Shown: piece by piece, positions 9,838 to 20,958 of the stretch
How the letters are laid out: the number at the start of each line of letters is the position of its first letter
Position numbering within the stretch: the stretch's first letter is position 1
Assembly (NCBI GenBank): GCA_003427395.1
Contig: BFEA01000335.1
Location: forward strand, 1,681,238-1,741,660
Direction: 5' to 3'
DNA: 60,423 nucleotides
Origin: Chara braunii
Taxonomy: Eukaryota > Streptophyta > Charophyceae > Charales > Characeae
Position numbers and translations under genes: made by a program
Notes under the pieces: generated by a model
What the model was told of the DNA's origin: nothing
The model's database searches: none
The model's input: only the letters and a program-made list of their open reading frames with translations

Positions 9838-10292
9838 GTTGCCCAGCCTTATTTCGGGCCCGGTGGCCGTCCCGAAGTGCGGGGTGGTGGCAGTGCCAAA
9901 AAAAAAAGCACAAAATTGTGGGGGCCCTACTGGCGCATTGCTTTTCTTAAAAAAACGGCCAAGCTTGGGGGCTGTCAATCTACAACAATGAACTGCCACG
10001 ATTCAACAATTGGCCGTTCCCAAATCTTAGCATTTGCACAGAACTACCGACTCCCGCCACTGCAGTCAAGCTCCGCCAACCTCCGGCTCTCTGCCACTCC
10101 AATCGAGCATATTGCACTCCGCCCCGCCCCCCAATCACGCAACACCATTGCCAGGAGCTTCACCATCACGAGGAGCTGCGCCATCACATGACCTGTACAA
10201 TTGTGGGGCTACATGCTTCCCGGCCATGACGAGGAGCTGTGCATCTGTGCATCATGTGACCTGACCCACAGCTGCCTCCACCTCAATCATCA
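9838..10292. other. No gene recognised
   Basis: No motif or repeat of note. Around 10130-10240 the phrase ACGAGGAGCTG.GC.TC recurs twice. Confidence 0.4.
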
Positions 10293-10440
10293 TCTTCTTC
10301 TTCTTCTTCTTCTTCTTCTTCTTCTTCTTCTTCTTCTTCTTCGTCTTCTTCTTTTCCTCCTCTTCCTCCTCGTGCTCCTCCTCCTCCTTGCGCCATCGTG
10401 TCCTCCTCCTCGGTCTCTGTCTTCTTCTTCTTCTTCGTGT
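10293..10440. repeat. (TTC)n microsatellite decaying to CCT/TCC repeats
   Basis: Pure TTC from 10293 to about 10341, then pyrimidine-rich TCC/TTC units to 10440. The overlapping poly-Lys/Glu or poly-Leu/Ser frames are repeat artefacts. A TGTGTG-rich stretch (CTGTGTGTG, CATATGTGC, GTACATGC) follows to about 10505. Confidence 0.9.
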
Positions 10441-10832
10441 CCTGTGTGTGGTGTATGTGCTGCATATGTGCTGTGTGTGCAGTGTACATGCTGTGTGTGC
10501 TGTCACCTGGATCTTCCCTGCCTTTCTCCCCCCAACCGCTCACCAAACCCCAGCAACAACAAAATAAAAAGCCTGGATTTGGTCTTTTCTTGGCAAGCAC
10601 AGAAGACCCCTGCTGCCGAAAAAAAGAAAACAGAAAACATAAGAAAACATACTGGACTTGTTCTCATGCCCGGCTGCCCTGGGCGCGAGCGAGACCCTAC
10701 TGGGCACCCAAATCTTCCCAGACATTTTGTATTTCTTTACCAAAATATGAAGGGCTTGAGATTCCAAAACTTCTGTGAATTATTTCAAAACAAGATCACT
10801 TCTTAAAAGGCCCAGATACTGCTATAGCTTAT

Positions 10833-10836
<4 letters not shown>

Positions 10837-10908
<72 letters not shown>

Positions 10909-10961
10909 GTCCTCTTCCCCCCCCATCACCACCACCACCACCACCACCACCACCACCACCA
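10837..10961. repeat. (TC)n followed by (ACC)n
   Basis: A TC dinucleotide array runs at 10837-10905, then a short C-rich spacer, then an (ACC) array at 10926-10961. The compound array is all pyrimidine over its first 90 bp. Confidence 0.9.
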
Positions 10962-13324
10962 TGACCATATTATATGTAGTCTTTGCTGTTGTTGTGCCAT
11001 GCAGTATTGCCTGGCTTGAGACTTCTCACTCGCCTCACAGGATGTCAAGAAGCACTGTGACCTCAGGACAAGGCCATGTGAGATCGATCACAATACCGAT
11101 AGATGTCTTAAGAGCGGAAATGCCAACTTCACCATTTGATAGAACAGAATCGTAGCAACATGGTTCTACCACCCATGCACAGAAGCCCCTCTCAGCCCGA
11201 CAACTTTGTGGACAGACAGACAATACCACATATGCTCCGTGTCCACAATGATCAACAAATGGCAGGCACCACGCAGAGGCGTAACAAAGTCCGAAGGTCG
11301 AGATGACCTCACATCTGATGCGCGCAGGGCATCCTAGCCCTAGAGTGCCTACGCGGTAATCAAAATCATCCTCGACTATACATATCTAGGATTATAACAC
11401 AAGAAAGCTACCTCCACAATATTACAACAGAATGACCAAACGTAGTGCGAGAATGGATAAATTCGCAGCCTGGGACTTAACCCTCTCAGCTGCTGGCACC
11501 ATTCGAGAATGAGACGCAGAGAAAGGACGTCTTGCACTCGCCACATTTTCGGATATTGTTGTCGTCTGGGCCTTTTCCGGAGTGTGAAGTGAAGTGCCAA
11601 CCCCCGAGGAACCGGCAGCGGTCCGCTCCACAAAAGGAATGATGTGATGTGACTGATCCATGCATGGACTTGGTACAAGTTGTTGCAAGGCCTTGCATGA
11701 AAAAGTTGTCTGCCCTCACATTTTCTGATTCTTATGCACAATAACCGACCCCCATACTTCATGTTGGAATCAATTCGGAAGTTCACGAAAACACATGACT
11801 TCGTTTTCTGACATGCAGGTCCTGCAGGGCCTGCACTGAAAAAAACGTGCAGAACTTGGCACAGAAATCTGCGACCCCAGCCATTGCAGAGCTTAACAAT
11901 GTGAGAGAACCTGATCCTTGCAGACCCATTGCACAACCCGACCTTGGCAACAAGCGACCCTGATACTTCAGGGCTGTACTTTCGCTTTTTTCACCAATAA
12001 GTCAAACAGGGAAACCATCCCGTCGCTTTAGCAGTCTGTTCACGAATTGCCCGATCAGGTGCAAGCTGACTTACCTTTCTGATCAGTACACAACCAAACC
12101 TGCATCTACCTTTCGGTCCATTACAATAACGTTTCAATTGCTGTTTAAGCTTCTGCACTGCACTGCACTGCACTGCACTGCACTCTCACCCCCACCCCTC
12201 CTCCTGACGCTGCTGTCTCTCTGTCAGGCCATTCTCCGAAAGCTGACAACACTTAAAGAGAGTATAAAGAGCTATGTGGCAATTCTAATGATTGGTTCCC
12301 CACCAAGGACAATATCAAGCTTGCTTCTCCCGTCTCAGAGACCCTCAGCCATAGGATGCCACTTAGTTCCCTGCTGCACCCCGCAAGCAATGCATCAAAG
12401 ACCACATCATCGAGGCAAATCAGTCAGGCACACACAAGTCTGTACTGCAAAGCATTCTCCGAGGGAAGATGCTGTCATCGACAGACCTAGATGCAGCAAG
12501 ACATTCTTCCAGCACAGTCCTGTGCACACACACCTGTAGCAGCAGCACAACGCACAACGCACAACACCGACAACGAGTCGGAGAGGGTGACCTGATGTTT
12601 TCGGCCTTCCACCTGGACATTAATACGGAGAGGGCCCGAGTGTCAACTGCATTCATTCATCATCACCATTCAGTCCTGCCACCCTCGCAACTGGGTGCTT
12701 CATTCCACCCCAAGGACCAACAAGAGCTGGCTCTGGTCCAGTGGTGGCAAGAATGTAGCGCAGCAATTAGCACAGTGCATATCACCATCCGCATCGGGTC
12801 CTTGTGCAGCGTACGCAAAACAAATATTTTTTCATTATCTCCTGCTTCCCGTCAAGGTGCTGCTTGCTCAAAGTGCTTCCATATCCCCCCCACGCCAACC
12901 ACCACCACCACCACCACCACCACCACCACAATTACTTGCCCTCCATCTTAGGAAAACAACACCATACTAGCCAATGTTGTGCATCATGTGCTCATTAAGA
13001 CGAGCCGTCTGGAGCGGTTGCTGCTACTGGACTTCGCTTCTATCTGCGGGTTGCCTCAAAAGAAGGATACAGATTGCTAGGAAGGCCAGCACCAGACCCG
13101 CCCACCCTTGTCGTCAATGCCTGCTGGAGTGTTGGCACAGACAATGGGCGACAGCAATAAGCAATGCAAAGCAACAAACAACAAATGTCATCACTCTCGT
13201 AATTGAATCACGTCAACAGAATTGCACATACTTCAAAACTGAGCTTTAGCGGGAGAGCCTTCAGATCAACTATGGTAGTGCATAATATTTAATCAGAATA
13301 TCTACTGCAATACTCTTAATCTAT
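10962..13324. other. No gene recognised; small repeats
   Basis: Contains a pentanucleotide array (GCACT)6 at 12155-12184 and an (ACC) array at 12898-12929. Open frames of 130-190 codons on both strands (for example 11376-11936 minus) have no recognisable domain, and I do not call them genes. I see no tRNA-like T-arm or spliced gene structure. Confidence 0.45.
12155..12184. repeat. (GCACT)6 pentanucleotide array
   Basis: Six perfect GCACT units. Confidence 0.95.
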
Positions 13325-14644
13325 TGTAATGACTGGCAAAATCGCAGACCGCAGACTGAGAACTCTGCTGTTTTCTGAGTTTTGCCGCTGGATTGTGTGA
13401 CTTGCTGAGATTCCCGCATTCTGCTGAGATTGTGTGTGCATGCTTGCTGAGTTTCCGTGTGTTCATCTGATTGCACGATTGCTTGGGTGTGCGGCCCACC
13501 AGGGTACCTCCTGTATGCTTGAAAGGCCCTCGGCTTGCCAGAGTACCTGAATGCTGGAAAGGCCCTTGGGCCTGGTACTTACATGTGGCTGTGCTTTGTG
13601 CGGTTGCAGCGGGAGCTAGAAGTAGGCTAGGGCGCCGTTGGTAGGAAAACCGCTGAATTAGCGGGTAGGTCGTCAGAAGAAGACAAAAAGTGCGTACCTT
13701 TAGAGGCCGAAGAAATTTGAGATTCTGGAAGGGTCTAGGGGTACCAGTCCTGCGGTTTGACTCTGGGGCCGGCAATGAGGGATATCGGACTGCAATGATG
13801 TTTGCCTCCAACAGGAGGAACGCGCCCTTAGCTTGGGAGGCCGAGCGGCCTGGAAACTCACCACCCAAGGAGGCAGCAGTCCAGTATATCTTCAGGACGA
13901 GCGGAGAGCTCTTCCTCGTTTTGCAGTATACGAGTTTGGCATCATCTGGGCTATGGTGGAGTGGACCAACTCCGGGGAGTAGGAGGAGGAGGAAGACGGT
14001 GGGCAAGGAGGAGAGTGATGGGGGTGCTTACCTGGCTATGGTGGTCTGCATCTATCTTCTTGGTTGGCGCTGCATCCATCAAGGAGGAGAGTGATGGGGG
14101 TGCTTACCTGATTATGGTTGGCTCCATCAAGGAAGTGTTGGGCATGGCGAACATTATAAGAGGGACACATTGTCTTTGCATTATCCTTTGAACATTGGAG
14201 CAGGGATTCACTAGTCCGCCATAGCCATCTACCTAGGCAAGTAGGAAGGAGGTGTATGACATGGCTATGGTGGACCTCGTGAGTTGCTCGCAGTAATTCT
14301 CATACATTGATGGAGTCCATCATAGATTGATGGAGTCCACCATAAACAATGAAAGCTCCTTGATTCAGACATTGCTTATGGTTCATTCTTTCATTGTTAG
14401 TATTGTGATTATCGAACAGAAGAAGTTGGGAGAGTTCAAGGAGCTTGGAGATGATGGCAAGTTGGAGAGGGATTTGACATTGGTCTTTGCTGGTGTACAT
14501 CTTCCTCTTCTTCTTCTATTTCCATTCTTATTTCTTCTTCCTCCTTTGTCTATTTCTCTTTCCGAGTTCATTCATTTCAGTTTGAATTGAACGACATTGT
14601 CTTTCTTTCAGTTATTCCGCTTCGAGATAGCCAGGATCATAACG
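13325..14644 (+). mobile_element. Eroded solo LTR S2, same family as 44221-45665
   Basis: It begins TGTAATGACTGGCAAAATCG and matches S3 (TGTAATGACCTGCAAAATAG) in order along its length. Shared blocks include GCTGTTTTCTG(A/G)GT, GGGCCTGGTACTTAC(A/C)TGTGGCTGTG, the GTGGTGGAGG...GGAGGAGAG(T/A)GA section and CATTGTCTT(T/C)C near the end. It stops at ATAACG (14644) where S3 has TTAACA. A TATA-like TTATAAGAGG lies near 14154, a plausible LTR promoter. The flanks (CTAT before, ATTT after) do not match, so the insertion is old or its ends have drifted. Inside, a 76-bp tandem duplication starts AAGGAGGAGAGTGATGGGGG at 14005 and 14081. No internal retroelement genes adjoin it, hence solo LTR. Confidence 0.6.
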
Positions 14645-16158
14645 ATTTGTGTCAGAGTGCCACTTAATTGCTGGCGAGAGGATGTCTTGTTGCACTAACC
14701 CTAATCCAAGGTAATTAGGGCAAAGTTAACCTCGGATTAGGGTAGGTTTATGTTGGAAGTGGGGTGAAGAGATATGTCGGAGCTGCTCCCACCTGGTCTA
14801 GGGCACGTAGGGTCGACATTGTTCCTGACCAGGTTGACCGAGTGAATGTATGGGGTGGGGAGACAAAAGAGGTGTCAATATGTATGGAGAGAGGAGAGAG
14901 TGACTGGTGACTCACACCTGGACTAAGCTTGAGGAGGACATTGCGTGACTACAAGGGTTCTTTCCAAGAGGCCGAACTTGGTGATGGAGTAGCACGGTTG
15001 CACCATATGACTTCAACATCGACGTGGGATGCAGCGGTGTACATTAGACCCTCCGAGATCACTAGGTACACTAGAGTAGGGGTTGCTAGCTCAATCAGGA
15101 GGACACATGAGAGAGGGGGGGAAGAGTTATTTCTCATCTCAAGAGTTGTGGCCACACAGGCGAGAGCCGTGTAACTGGGGGATGCCTATGGATGAGTGCA
15201 TGCCGCTGCATGGCCTGATGGGGTATGGTAAACTTCTTTTCCTACTCTCTGTGATCTTGGCTGATGTGGATGCGCTTGTGGACTGCTCTCTCACCTGATG
15301 GATGGATGGATGGATGGATGGGAGTACATTGCTTATCTTTCTACAGTGCTTTCATCTTTTCATTCCGAAATTGGTTGTAGCTGGGTAAGGTACCATCTGT
15401 ACTTGTCTTTTCCTTTCAGTACCTCAGCGGTAGGATTGGGATGCATAGTCTTGTTCTCTTTCTCCCAGAGTAAAGGCTCCTTCCCTTTGGGAAGAGAGAT
15501 TAGAGTTGCCGGTCTACTTGTGGGCATGCGTACCCAGTGGGACCCTAACCCGGTGAGAGAGGAAGTTACTTGCTGCCTTTTCTTGTGCTGCATCAGGCAG
15601 CTCTCTGACTTGCTGGAAGGCAGAGGCACCAGACGCATGCTCAATCAAATAAGAGCAATGCAGTCTGACCGAAGGACCAGCAAAGTCATGATAAGGACTC
15701 AGACATACAATGCATCATCAAGCGAGCAACATACATCCACACAATCGCGAGAGACATACAGCGCAACCTCAAGAAAGCAATGTGTGTCCATAGGATCATG
15801 AAATAAGGCAATGTAGCTCCACGGAAGACTCAAGATACGACCTGACACATCAGACTCAGACCCGGCTCATCACATCAGCATCCACATGTGAGAGGAGGGA
15901 CCACAAACATAGAAGAAAGATCCCTCCTTGCACACACACATGTGGGAGAATACCACGGATGAAAGGAAGGAGGAGAAGCAAGACGAAGATGGAGGCAAGG
16001 GAGAAGACGCGAGTCGAAACCACTGCTGTCCAAAAACAGTCTCCCTGTCAAATGCCCAATCAATGCCTGCCCCCTGAAGAAGGAGGAGGAGGAGGAGGAG
16101 GAGGAGAAGATATTTATTCAGTTAATTCTATATTCAGTTATTAACTTATTCTTGATAT
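14645..16158. other. No gene recognised; short repeats
   Basis: Holds a 10-bp inverted repeat containing the telomere-like word CCCTAA (ACCCTAATCC at 14698-14707, GGATTAGGGT at 14734-14743), a (GATG)6 array at 15297-15320 and a (GGA)n array at about 16081-16106. A plus frame at 15298-15801 (167 codons) starts inside the GATG array and lacks any known domain. Confidence 0.45.
15297..15320. repeat. (GATG)6 tetranucleotide array
   Basis: Six perfect units. Confidence 0.95.
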
Positions 16159-17098
16159 TGAAACGGTATTCACCAATTCGCAGTGGCTGATGCAGATCCC
16201 AGGGCTCGATTCCTAGTCCCCACCTTACCTGTGTACAGTATCTGTGTCTACCCCTAGAGTTGAATCCGCGACCTGTGTATTTGTAACAGTTGGTAGGTTC
16301 TCGTAGGGTCCATAGGTAGCAGGGATTCGATCTGTAGACCTGTCGAGTAGGAGTCCCAGTCAGGTCTAGAAGTCGTAGCTGTAGCCTTCTCGAAGAGTCA
16401 AGGTCGTAGCTGCTACAGTACCGAAAGGTCAAGGTCGTAGCTGCTACAGTACCGAAAGGCCAAGTCTACGGCCTTCTGGGAGGTCCGAGTAGTGGCCTTT
16501 CGGAGTTTCCCACTGTTAGGCTGAGGCAAGTGGGCAAGTGGTGAGGCAAGTGGTGTCCACCCGTGCTGAGTCAGCTGTCCCAGTCCTAGGCAGTCCTGGT
16601 CCAGTCAAGCAAGTACCCCATGGGACAGTGTGAACTTCCGGCATGGGAAAGGGCCAGACCAACGAGCTGCAGAAGTATAAATCAAGAGGCAGCGCCCAGT
16701 CATTCATCTCATTCCTGCATGAGCCATGCGGAAGCGCTGCCACAAGCGACTTGTGCAGGGAGGTCTGCAGTGAGCCCGAGGAAGAAGTGGGCGAGAGAGA
16801 AGGAGTGTAGCCATAGCGATAGGGTAGTAGCGGCCATAGCCGCCAAAGCTGTAGGTAGAGTGCAGTGTGAGTGTGTGTGTGTGTTCTGACTATCGCATGT
16901 GGGATATCCAGGGTGATCCTGTGTATGCGAACAGTGAGTTGTGTGGGCGCTGAGTCGCCATAGCCATCGAAGCGAACTTGAATCTGAACTGTGTTCTCGA
17001 TTACCATGTCTCTGAGTTCTGAGTGGGTGCTTGTCGCCAGTTTGCTGCGCACCTGTTTGCATGCGTGAGAAGTGTGGATGAGAGCAAGTCTGATTGCA
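16159..17098 (+). repeat. E1 5' LTR (940 bp)
   Basis: It starts TGAAACGGTATTCACCAATT and ends GTCTGATTGCA. It aligns with 24417-25307 over its whole length, and with the minus-strand solo LTR at 31278-32181. A TATA box (TATAAATCAAG) at 16676 precedes the probable transcript start in the conserved GGCAGCGCCCAGTC context. It contains three copies of the octamer GCCATAGC (16810, 16833, 16957). Confidence 0.93.
16676..16682 (+). promoter_or_regulatory. TATA box of the E1 5' LTR
   Basis: TATAAAT at 16676, conserved at 24895 in the 3' LTR and, on the other strand, at 31665-31671 in the solo LTR S1. Conservation at the same LTR position in three copies supports promoter use; transcription is not shown. 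Confidence 0.65.
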
Positions 17099-17099
17099 T

Positions 17100-17111
17100 T
17101 GGTATCGGAGC
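17100..17111 (+). other. E1 primer-binding site (initiator tRNA-Met type)
   Basis: TGGTATCGGAGC, one base after the LTR end. The plant initiator tRNA-Met 3' end is complementary to TGGTATCAGAGC, so one base differs (A to G). That would form a G-U pair with the tRNA. E5 has the same variant at 58381. Confidence 0.85.
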
Positions 17112-17260
17112 TGGTACCCGCTATTCCACACGCAGCGTTGTGTGTCGCAGGGAGAGTGATGTGCCATAGCCGAAGTGGCTGACGAAGAAGAAGTCCGCCA
17201 TAGCCGACACCGAGGTTGAAGAAGCCGCTGCGCGCACCTGCAGAGAAGACCACGACGAAG

Positions 17261-17262
<2 letters not shown>

Positions 17263-17341
<79 letters not shown>
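17263..17341. repeat. (GA)n microsatellite in the E1 leader
   Basis: Uninterrupted GA dinucleotides, about 39 units. Confidence 0.95.
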
Positions 17342-17345
<4 letters not shown>

Positions 17346-18059
17346 GCAATACAAGTTTGGTTGTCACTTACCTGTGAAGTGTGTCGTGCAGTTCCATGAA
17401 GTGAGAGGCGGCCATAGCCTCGGAGCTCGAGCACAGAGAACGAAGGAGGTTGAAAGAGAAGGCGGAGGAGGAGACTGAGGAAGGTGAAAGGAAGCCATAG
17501 CCGAGGAGGCGAAGGGAGAGACGATCAAAAAAAAAAAAAAAAGAGAAAGAAGACAGCAGGGTTGAAGAGAAAGGAGGCGAGGTAGGGAGAAGGAAGGAGA
17601 AGGGTGGTGAGGAAGGAGAAGTCGGACGCCATAGCCGGAGTTGACCGGAGGTGTTGATCGGGCGTTGACCGGGGTTGACCGGGGGTTGACTGAAGCGTTG
17701 ACCAAGGCGTTGACCAAGACCGTTGACCACGAGTTTGACCAAGCTGGAGCCGGTATAATCTCGCCAAGCCTTCAGCCTATCCCCTCGCCCTATGGATGTG
17801 CACACACCCTGTGGTACTCGCTGAGTCAAGTCTGTCTGTCTCTTCTTTCTGCATTGAGTCTCTTCTGTCCAGGTGTTAGGAACTCTGTGGATGAAGGATA
17901 GGGCCTTGTTGACCAAACCCACACGGGCTCAGTAGGGCTAAAGACTGTGTCTAACGACCCCTCCCAAGGACCGGTACTGACCGGCGGGCTGCTCGACGTG
18001 GCACGGTAGGCCCAAAATCCGAGTTGTGGGCAGCACAACAGGCCGTCTAAGTGTTGAGA

Positions 18060-18149
18060 AGACCTGCTGATCGCGTCGTCCTGTCTGTGACGTTAAAGAA
18101 TTCCTGAGTTACGGGGGATCTCCTTAAATGCCTCCTGATCAACAGGTCT
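18060..18149 (+). other. Leader stem-loop shared with E3
   Basis: AGACCTGCTGATC (18060-18072) is complementary at 12 of 13 positions to GATCAACAGGTCT (18137-18149), closing a loop of 64 nt. The enclosed sequence CCTGTCTGTGACGTTAAA and CTCCTTAAAT is nearly identical to the E3 leader (37846-37920, minus strand), while the stem bases differ but can still pair. A packaging or dimerisation signal is the natural guess; this is inference. Confidence 0.55.
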
Positions 18150-18313
18150 TGTAGTGACAGCCTTAGAGTAGGTCAAGGCTAGTGACCATAGTTGACAGGA
18201 TCCTGTCCGGATTCTGTAAGTCTTTAGATTGAGTCAGTAGGTGAGTCAGTCAGGGGGAGTAGAGTCTAAGTGGTGAGGAGTGGAACCGATTGTCTGGTTG
18301 TGCACCTTCCACC

Positions 18314-18567
18314 ATGGTTGACACCCATACTGGGAAGAGTACTGCCCCCTCCGAGACCGAGCAGGCCCGGATTGCCACCCTTTTGAGAGAGAAGAAAGAG
18401 AAGAAGGAGCTCCTGAAGCAGGCAAAGTTAAAGGCCATTGAGGAGGAGCAAGCGGCAAAGAAGAAGAGATTGGAGGAGGAGATGTTGAGATTTCAAAAGG
18501 AGAAGCTGATGTTGCTAGAGAGAGAGAAGGAAGAGAGGAGGAAGGCTGCCGAGGAAGAAGCAGCAGC

Positions 18568-18598
<31 letters not shown>

Positions 18599-20330
18599 CC
18601 CCTTGAAAGAAGACGCGGAGAAGAGAGAGGGGAAGCAAGTGGCACGAAGGAGGACAGATGGAGGGAGAAGAAGATAAGTGAATGGGTGGCTAATTTATCC
18701 TTGGGAGAAGATGAAGAGGCACATTTATATGTGCCGCAGGAGGAGAGGGAGGCGTTTGCCAGGGCATCGGAGTTAATAGAAGATCCCCTGGAATGCCAGG
18801 CGAAAGAAGATGAGAAGAAGTTGGAGTGGAAGCTGAAGATGATGAGGGAAAAGAAGAGAAGGAGGGAGGAAGCCAGCAGAATAGCCGGGGAGGTTGAGCG
18901 AGTGCGAACCAGCAAGCAAGAATTGCAGGCCCAAACGGAAGTCTCTGCCAAATAAGATGATAGGCTTCCTGGAGGTCTTGAGTGAGGCCTGGCTAGAGGA
19001 GCATCAGGCCCGCAATGGTCAAGAAGTGACTCTACAAGCAATGCGATCCGGTTTTAGGGAATTTGCGAGCGACGTGGTGGGCCACGTTGGGGCCGAGGTT
19101 AGAAGACTAAGGGATGGCGTAGACAAGTTCTACGCTGGCGTCATCGAGACCGCCAAAGTTGTGGCCACAACAGAGGCCACGGCGCGTCCCCGCAAAGAGG
19201 TAGTTAAGCTGAAGTTCCCTGACCCATATAGCGGGAAGAAAGAGGAAAACTTCGATAACTGGGAGGCTAGTATAAACACGAGTTTTTTCTTACAACATAC
19301 CGCCCCCAAGGAACAAGTCCTCGTTGCCTTCCATGCTTTAAAAGACGAAGCAGCCAGCTTCGCCAGGTCCCTCGCACGTGCCGCAGATTGCGAGCACAAC
19401 ATGATCGCATACTCTAGGCTTACCCCCCTCGCCACTTTTCTCAAACTCCTGCGCGAGAGGTTTGCTGACGTCACCAGAGGCGTCAGGGCCTCTGATAAGC
19501 TCCAAACCATCCATTCGCGACAGCGGAGGAGTGCGAGAGCACTCAAAGCTGTCATGGACGACTTGGTAGCCGTCCCCGACCACGGGGTCACTGAGACCCA
19601 GTTGGTTCAGTTGTTTTATCGTGTCATGCCAAAGCCCTTACGAGGGCACTTTTTTGACAAGACCCAACAGCCCAACATCACATACGATGCATTGAGTAGG
19701 GAAGAGGTCTTGTTTGAGGCCAAGTCCATGCCAGTTTCCACTTTCTGGCACAAGGACTTAGACAAGGGCAGAAAGTGGAAAGGTCGTACCATCTCCGGCC
19801 AAGTGAGGGCCAAGGATCATATGATCCTTACATTGGAAGAAGGTGGTACCGACGAGGTCCCGTACAGTCAGATTGAGTGGGGGCTCGAGGAGGAGGACAG
19901 CAACGTGGGTCAGAGGAGGTCCTATGCGGCTGTTGCGGCTGGAGGGAGGCCGCAAGGTAGAGGAGGAGGCCAGGGCCAAAGGGGCCAGGCCATGGGGGGC
20001 CGAGGATCGGGCGCACAGGGGGTTGGCGGTCAAGGGAACCGTCAAGTGGGAGGTAGGGGTCAAGGTCCCCCGCCGAATCGTCAAGGTCCCAGTCGGTCCC
20101 CACAGCGACGAGGTGGCAGGTCACCTCAAAGGTCAAGAGGTTGGCACCCGGGCTGGCCACAAGGCCCGGCCTTGGGAACATCTGGGCCTGGACCAGAAAG
20201 TGTGGCAGCAGTGGATGGAGCAGGGGCAATGCATTTATTGTGGTGACCCTGCCCATATCATAAAATATTGTCCTAAGTATAGACAGGCCCGTTGGGCTGC
20301 CCAAGAATCAAAAGGCAGCCGCCGGTAGGG
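18314..20330 (+). pseudogene. gag: E1 gag (capsid and nucleocapsid), frameshifted
   Basis: Gag forms the virus-like particle and binds the element RNA. The start ATG at 18314 is in good context (ACCATGG). The first 210 residues (to 18955) are a charged coiled coil, with AARIATLLREKK-like Lys/Glu heptads, a ten-residue Glu run near residue 90 and a long KKLEWKLKMMREKKRR helix. The reading then needs to move to another frame (18894-20246), which holds the capsid-like core (FPDPYSGKKEENFDNW, FFLQHTAPKEQVLVAFHALK, FYRVMPKPLRGHFF) and a Gly/Arg/Gln-rich basic tail. A second shift near 20165 is needed to reach the CCHC zinc knuckle CIYCGDPAHIIKYC at 20230-20271. E2 keeps the stretch from basic tail to knuckle in one frame, so this shift is damage. 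The first shift could be damage too, since programmed shifting normally lies between gag and pol. Confidence 0.85.
20230..20271 (+). other. E1 CCHC zinc knuckle
   Basis: CIYCGDPAHIIKYC fits C-x2-C-x4-H-x4-C, the nucleocapsid RNA-binding knuckle. It lies in the frame after the second gag shift. Confidence 0.9.
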
Positions 20331-20589
20331 GTCGCAACTGCCCCTACTATTAGGCCATGTGGGGAAGCGAGCGCGCGCGTACAGGAAACTCCCACACCAC
20401 ATGAGCATTCGGCAGAGGTTGCAGACCCGTGCCTAGTTAGCTGTCCAGAGACTGCTTGTGTCAACGTCTCTCTAGGCACGTCCCTCACAGGCGTGGCAGA
20501 AGAGTTAAAAGAGAGGATGTCAGCCTGGGCCAAAATGAAGAAAGACAGTAAAGGGCAGCTAGTGTTAGTGGATGTAGAAATGTTCAGGA

Positions 20590-20958
20590 GTAGACCACAA
20601 GCGGTTAACAAGGACCCCCACTTCTCGGCCCCGAGTAACCATGAATGATCCTGAAATTAGGGTTTCGGGGTCAAATTTTATGTTTTTTTGGCTGTTTTTT
20701 CTTTGGCTGTTTTTGTTTTTGGAAAAGCTTGCTGTGTGCCAAATTTGGTGTCATTAGGGTTATTAGAATTTGTGCTGTTGATCATCCTGAAAATCCTAAA
20801 ATCTCAATGATTTTTTTTTTGGCAAAATTGCCTGAAAATGCACTTTTGAGGTGCTGTTTTATGTGTTTATAATTTTTTTTTTTTTGGGGGGTTTTTTATA
20901 ATATGTTAGTAAGAAGTGCACTCTATACATTGGTGCGGAGTTTGCTTGAAATGGCCTT
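20590..20958. other. AT-rich insertion between gag and protease of E1
   Basis: Before it, the frame reads KKDSKGQLVLVDVEMF; after it, GSRVGALIDSGATRS. In E2 the equivalent parts ([14 protein letters not shown] and KVRVGGMIDSGSTRS) are contiguous. About 350 bp with T-runs (20681-20720, 20807-20822, 20872-20885) are therefore extra. No terminal repeats or target duplication are evident, and no strong splice sites were recognised. Confidence 0.55.

Larger units (their letters stand above)
17112..18313 (+). other. E1 untranslated leader
   Basis: About 1.2 kb between primer site and gag. It contains five GCCATAGC octamers (17163, 17197, 17411, 17494, 17638), a (GA)n array at 17263-17341, several GTTGACC(G/A) words at 17640-17740 and a long inverted-repeat hairpin at 18060-18149. 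Large frames on the minus strand here (Ser-Leu repeats) are products of the GA array. A leader of this length before gag is common in plant gypsy elements and would carry packaging signals. Confidence 0.7.

Noticed and set aside
10201-10806. Overlapping Leu-rich and Lys/Glu-rich frames
   Set aside because: They are translations of the TTC/TCC microsatellite and lack any other motif.
11376-11936. Minus-strand 186-codon frame
   Set aside because: No recognisable domain or compositional sign of coding, and competing frames overlap it. Left unannotated as a gene.
14698-14743. CCCTAA words suggesting an interstitial telomere repeat
   Set aside because: Only single copies of the word at each arm of a short inverted repeat; there is no tandem array.
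16200-16300. tRNA-like T-arm words (GGGCTCGATTCC, GAGTTGAATCC) in the LTRs
   Set aside because: No cloverleaf with acceptor stem and anticodon arm can be formed around them, and they recur in each LTR copy as part of the LTR.
16516-17434. Minus-strand frames of 240-280 codons with long Ser-Leu runs
   Set aside because: They read through the (GA)n array and the E1 LTR and leader in antisense. They contain no domain beyond the repeat.
18894-18955. Programmed frameshift within E1 gag
   Set aside because: Programmed shifts in LTR elements normally separate gag from pol, not the two halves of gag. I see no obvious slippery heptamer with a downstream pseudoknot, so simple damage is preferred.
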